Source: Spirochaetota bacterium (lineage in GTDB: Bacteria > Spirochaetota > Spirochaetia > SZUA-6). From it: a stretch of DNA of 5,738 bases. The stretch covers positions 1 through 5,738 of the forward strand of contig QNBI01000149.1 in the NCBI GenBank assembly GCA_003641675.1. The letters run 5' to 3'. How positions within the stretch are numbered: position 1 is the stretch's first letter; every line of letters starts with the position of its first letter. Below are positions 4,213 through 5,738 of the stretch, piece by piece. A program made the translations under genes and the position numbers. The notes beneath the pieces were generated by a model. That model was not told the origin of the DNA. It did no database searches and was given only the letters and a program-made list of their open reading frames with translations.

Positions 4213-5738
4213 GGGAAAAAATAGTTTGCATTGGGCAGATATTGTTGCAGAAAAAATAGTAAGAGAGAAAGGGCAGAAAGATATCTATGTATGTGCTTCC
4301 GGAGTAACTCCGTCCGGTACTGTGCACATAGGAAACTTTAGAGAGATTATTTCTGTGGATCTTGTGGTAAAGGCTCTTAAAAGGATGGGAAAAAATACCC
4401 GCTTTATTTACTCATGGGATGACTATGATGTTTTTAGAAAAGTGCCTGTGAATATGCCGAACGGTGAAAAACTTAAAGGTTATTTGAGGAAGCCTATTAC
4501 GTTAACGCCAGACCCCTTCGGGAAAGCAGAGAGTTATGCTAGGAGGAATGAGCTTGAGGTGGAAAGACTCATGCCTGCTGTAGGTGTTTACCCTGAGTAT
4601 ATATATCAGTCAAAAAAATACAGGAATTCAGAATATGCGGAAGGGATAAAGAAAGCTTTAAAAAACAGAGAAATTATAAGAAATATACTAAACGAACACA
4701 GAACATCTCCTCTTTCCGAAAATTGGTGGCCTATTACAGTATTCTGTTCAAAGTGCAACCGCGATACAACTTCTGTTACCGATTGGGACGGAAACTGGAG
4801 GGTAAGTTACGAGTGCAGCTCCTGCGGCAACAGCGAAACAGTAGATCTGCGCAGCACGGCATCTGTTAAACTCTTCTGGCGTGTGGACTGGCCTATGAGG
4901 TGGTCCTATGAAAAGGTGGATTTTGAACCGGCTGGAAAGGATCATCATTCGGAGGGCGGATCTTTTGATACGGCAAAGAAGATAGTCAGGGAAATTTATG
5001 ATTATGAACCCCCTGTAACCTTCCAGTACGATTTTATCGGTATAAAAGGCAGGGGAGGTAAAATATCATCCTCGACGGGAGAGGTTGTAAGCCTTAAGGA
5101 TGTTCTGGAGGTGTACCAGCCCGAAGTTGTGCGGTATATGTTTGCCGGAACAAGGCCGAACAGTGAATTTGTAATTTCCTTTGACCTTGATGTTATAAAA
5201 ATCTACGAAGATTATGACAGGTGTGAAAGAATTTACTATGGCCTTGAGAATGTTTCGGAAAAGAGGAGAAACAAAGAAAAGAGGATATATGAACTCTCTT
5301 CTGTTTCCGGCGTACAGAAAAATGCCCCTTATCAGCTTCCTTTTCGGCATCTATGCAATTTAATGCAGATCCACGAGGGAGATTCGGCGGCTGTGCTGGC
5401 CTTTGTAGAGGAAGAAGCAGAAAATAAGGGTAAAGAGAATCATGCCAGATTTATTAATTCACAGGATAAATTAAAGGTTAGAGCCGGCTGTGCATGGAAC
5501 TGGGTGAGAAACTTTTCGCCGGAGGATTTTCAGTTCCGCCTTGTGGATAAGGAAACGCCGATTGTACCTCTGGATAAGATTATGCTTGGTGCAGTGAAGA
5601 AACTCGCTTTTGAATTTGAAAGAGGGTTTAATTCTCTGGATGAACGTGCACTCTCCGAGCTTATATATTCAACTGCACAGGAAGCCGGTGTTGAACCGAG
5701 AGAATTTTTTAAAGCCGTTTACAAAGTGCTAATAGGAA
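4211..5738 (+). CDS. lysS: Class I lysyl-tRNA synthetase (3' end beyond window)
   Basis: This enzyme charges tRNA-Lys with lysine. It belongs to the class I (Rossmann-fold) LysRS found in archaea and some bacteria such as spirochaetes and alphaproteobacteria, unrelated to the common class II form. The HIGH motif is H39-I-G-N42 and the KMSKS equivalent is K284-I-S-S-S288. W-D-D-Y-D-V-F-R-K-V-P in the N-terminal third is a class I LysRS hallmark. C179-x2-C182 and C202-x2-C205 form a likely zinc ribbon, and K-D-H-H-S-E-G-G-S lies just before the KISSS loop. The C-terminal helical part, with C-A-W-N-W-V-R, would form the anticodon-binding domain. The 509 residues present are close to the usual 520-530, so only the tail is missing. 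ATG 4211 is chosen because alignment with the family begins there. An in-frame TAA lies at 4187-4189, and the only other common start is TTG 4205. No Shine-Dalgarno precedes it, but a strong promoter does. Confidence 0.97.
   Translation, partial: MGKNSLHWADIVAEKIVREKGQKDIYVCASGVTPSGTVHIGNFREIISVDLVVKALKRMGKNTRFIYSWDDYDVFRKVPVNMPNGEKLKGYLRKPITLTPDPFGKAESYARRNELEVERLMPAVGVYPEYIYQSKKYRNSEYAEGIKKALKNREIIRNILNEHRTSPLSENWWPITVFCSKCNRDTTSVTDWDGNWRVSYECSSCGNSETVDLRSTASVKLFWRVDWPMRWSYEKVDFEPAGKDHHSEGGSFDTAKKIVREIYDYEPPVTFQYDFIGIKGRGGKISSSTGEVVSLKDVLEVYQPEVVRYMFAGTRPNSEFVISFDLDVIKIYEDYDRCERIYYGLENVSEKRRNKEKRIYELSSVSGVQKNAPYQLPFRHLCNLMQIHEGDSAAVLAFVEEEAENKGKENHARFINSQDKLKVRAGCAWNWVRNFSPEDFQFRLVDKETPIVPLDKIMLGAVKKLAFEFERGFNSLDERALSELIYSTAQEAGVEPREFFKAVYKVLIG

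Noticed and set aside
4121..4327. Minus-strand 68-codon frame between pckG and lysS
   Set aside because: It overlaps the lysS start antisense and the pckG upstream region, and its composition is that of AT-rich noise.
4748..5350. Two minus-strand open frames of 66 and 94 codons
   Set aside because: They are antisense shadows of the lysS zinc-ribbon and KISSS regions.
1..5738. CRISPR arrays, insertion sequences, tRNA genes, attachment sites
   Set aside because: No regularly spaced repeats, transposase frames, terminal inverted repeats or cloverleaf sequences were found on either strand.

Overview
The window looks bacterial, AT-rich and anaerobic in character. The best guess is a spirochaete (Spirochaetota). 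The evidence is a class I (archaeal/spirochaetal-type) lysyl-tRNA synthetase with a W-D-D-Y-D-V-F-R-K-V-P stretch, a GTP-type PEP carboxykinase, bacterial sigma70-like promoters, Shine-Dalgarno sites, and several genes for Fe-S or iron redox proteins. The lineage is inferred from family resemblance only. No rRNA or other phylogenetic marker is present.

Layout. Positions 1-1162 (minus strand) hold a two-gene unit. A NifX/NifB-like Fe-Mo-cluster-binding-family protein (842-1162) is followed by a MinD-type ATPase carrying an inserted two-cluster ferredoxin domain (start at 817, running off the left edge). The pair recurs in anaerobes, and its exact job is unresolved. Positions 1275-2111 (minus) form a small gene graveyard. 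One remnant is a 4Fe-4S aldo/keto reductase with an in-frame stop, a large internal loss and a mutated cluster cysteine. The other is a ferritin-like/rubrerythrin-type remnant with a frameshift at its start and a shortened body. The ferritin-like remnant still has a near-consensus promoter (2119-2146), which directly abuts the rho-independent terminator of the next gene (2147-2182).

Positions 2216-4078 (minus) hold an intact GTP-dependent PEP carboxykinase (pckG). A 132-bp divergent spacer then leads to a class I lysyl-tRNA synthetase on the plus strand (4211 to the right edge, nearly complete). The spacer contains a 9-bp-arm inverted repeat, a strong promoter for lysS and a 16-bp perfect palindrome over the lysS -10 box and start codon. 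The promoter lies so close to the ATG, with no Shine-Dalgarno, that lysS mRNA is probably leaderless. The dead ferritin-like gene shows the same arrangement.

The intact genes do not form one pathway. They comprise a metal-cluster handling pair, a central-carbon enzyme and a translation enzyme. No CRISPR array, insertion sequence, tRNA or new defence-like system is visible. The points most worth checking are the leaderless promoter architecture, the parallel decay of two iron-redox genes, and the palindromic sites in the pckG-lysS spacer.
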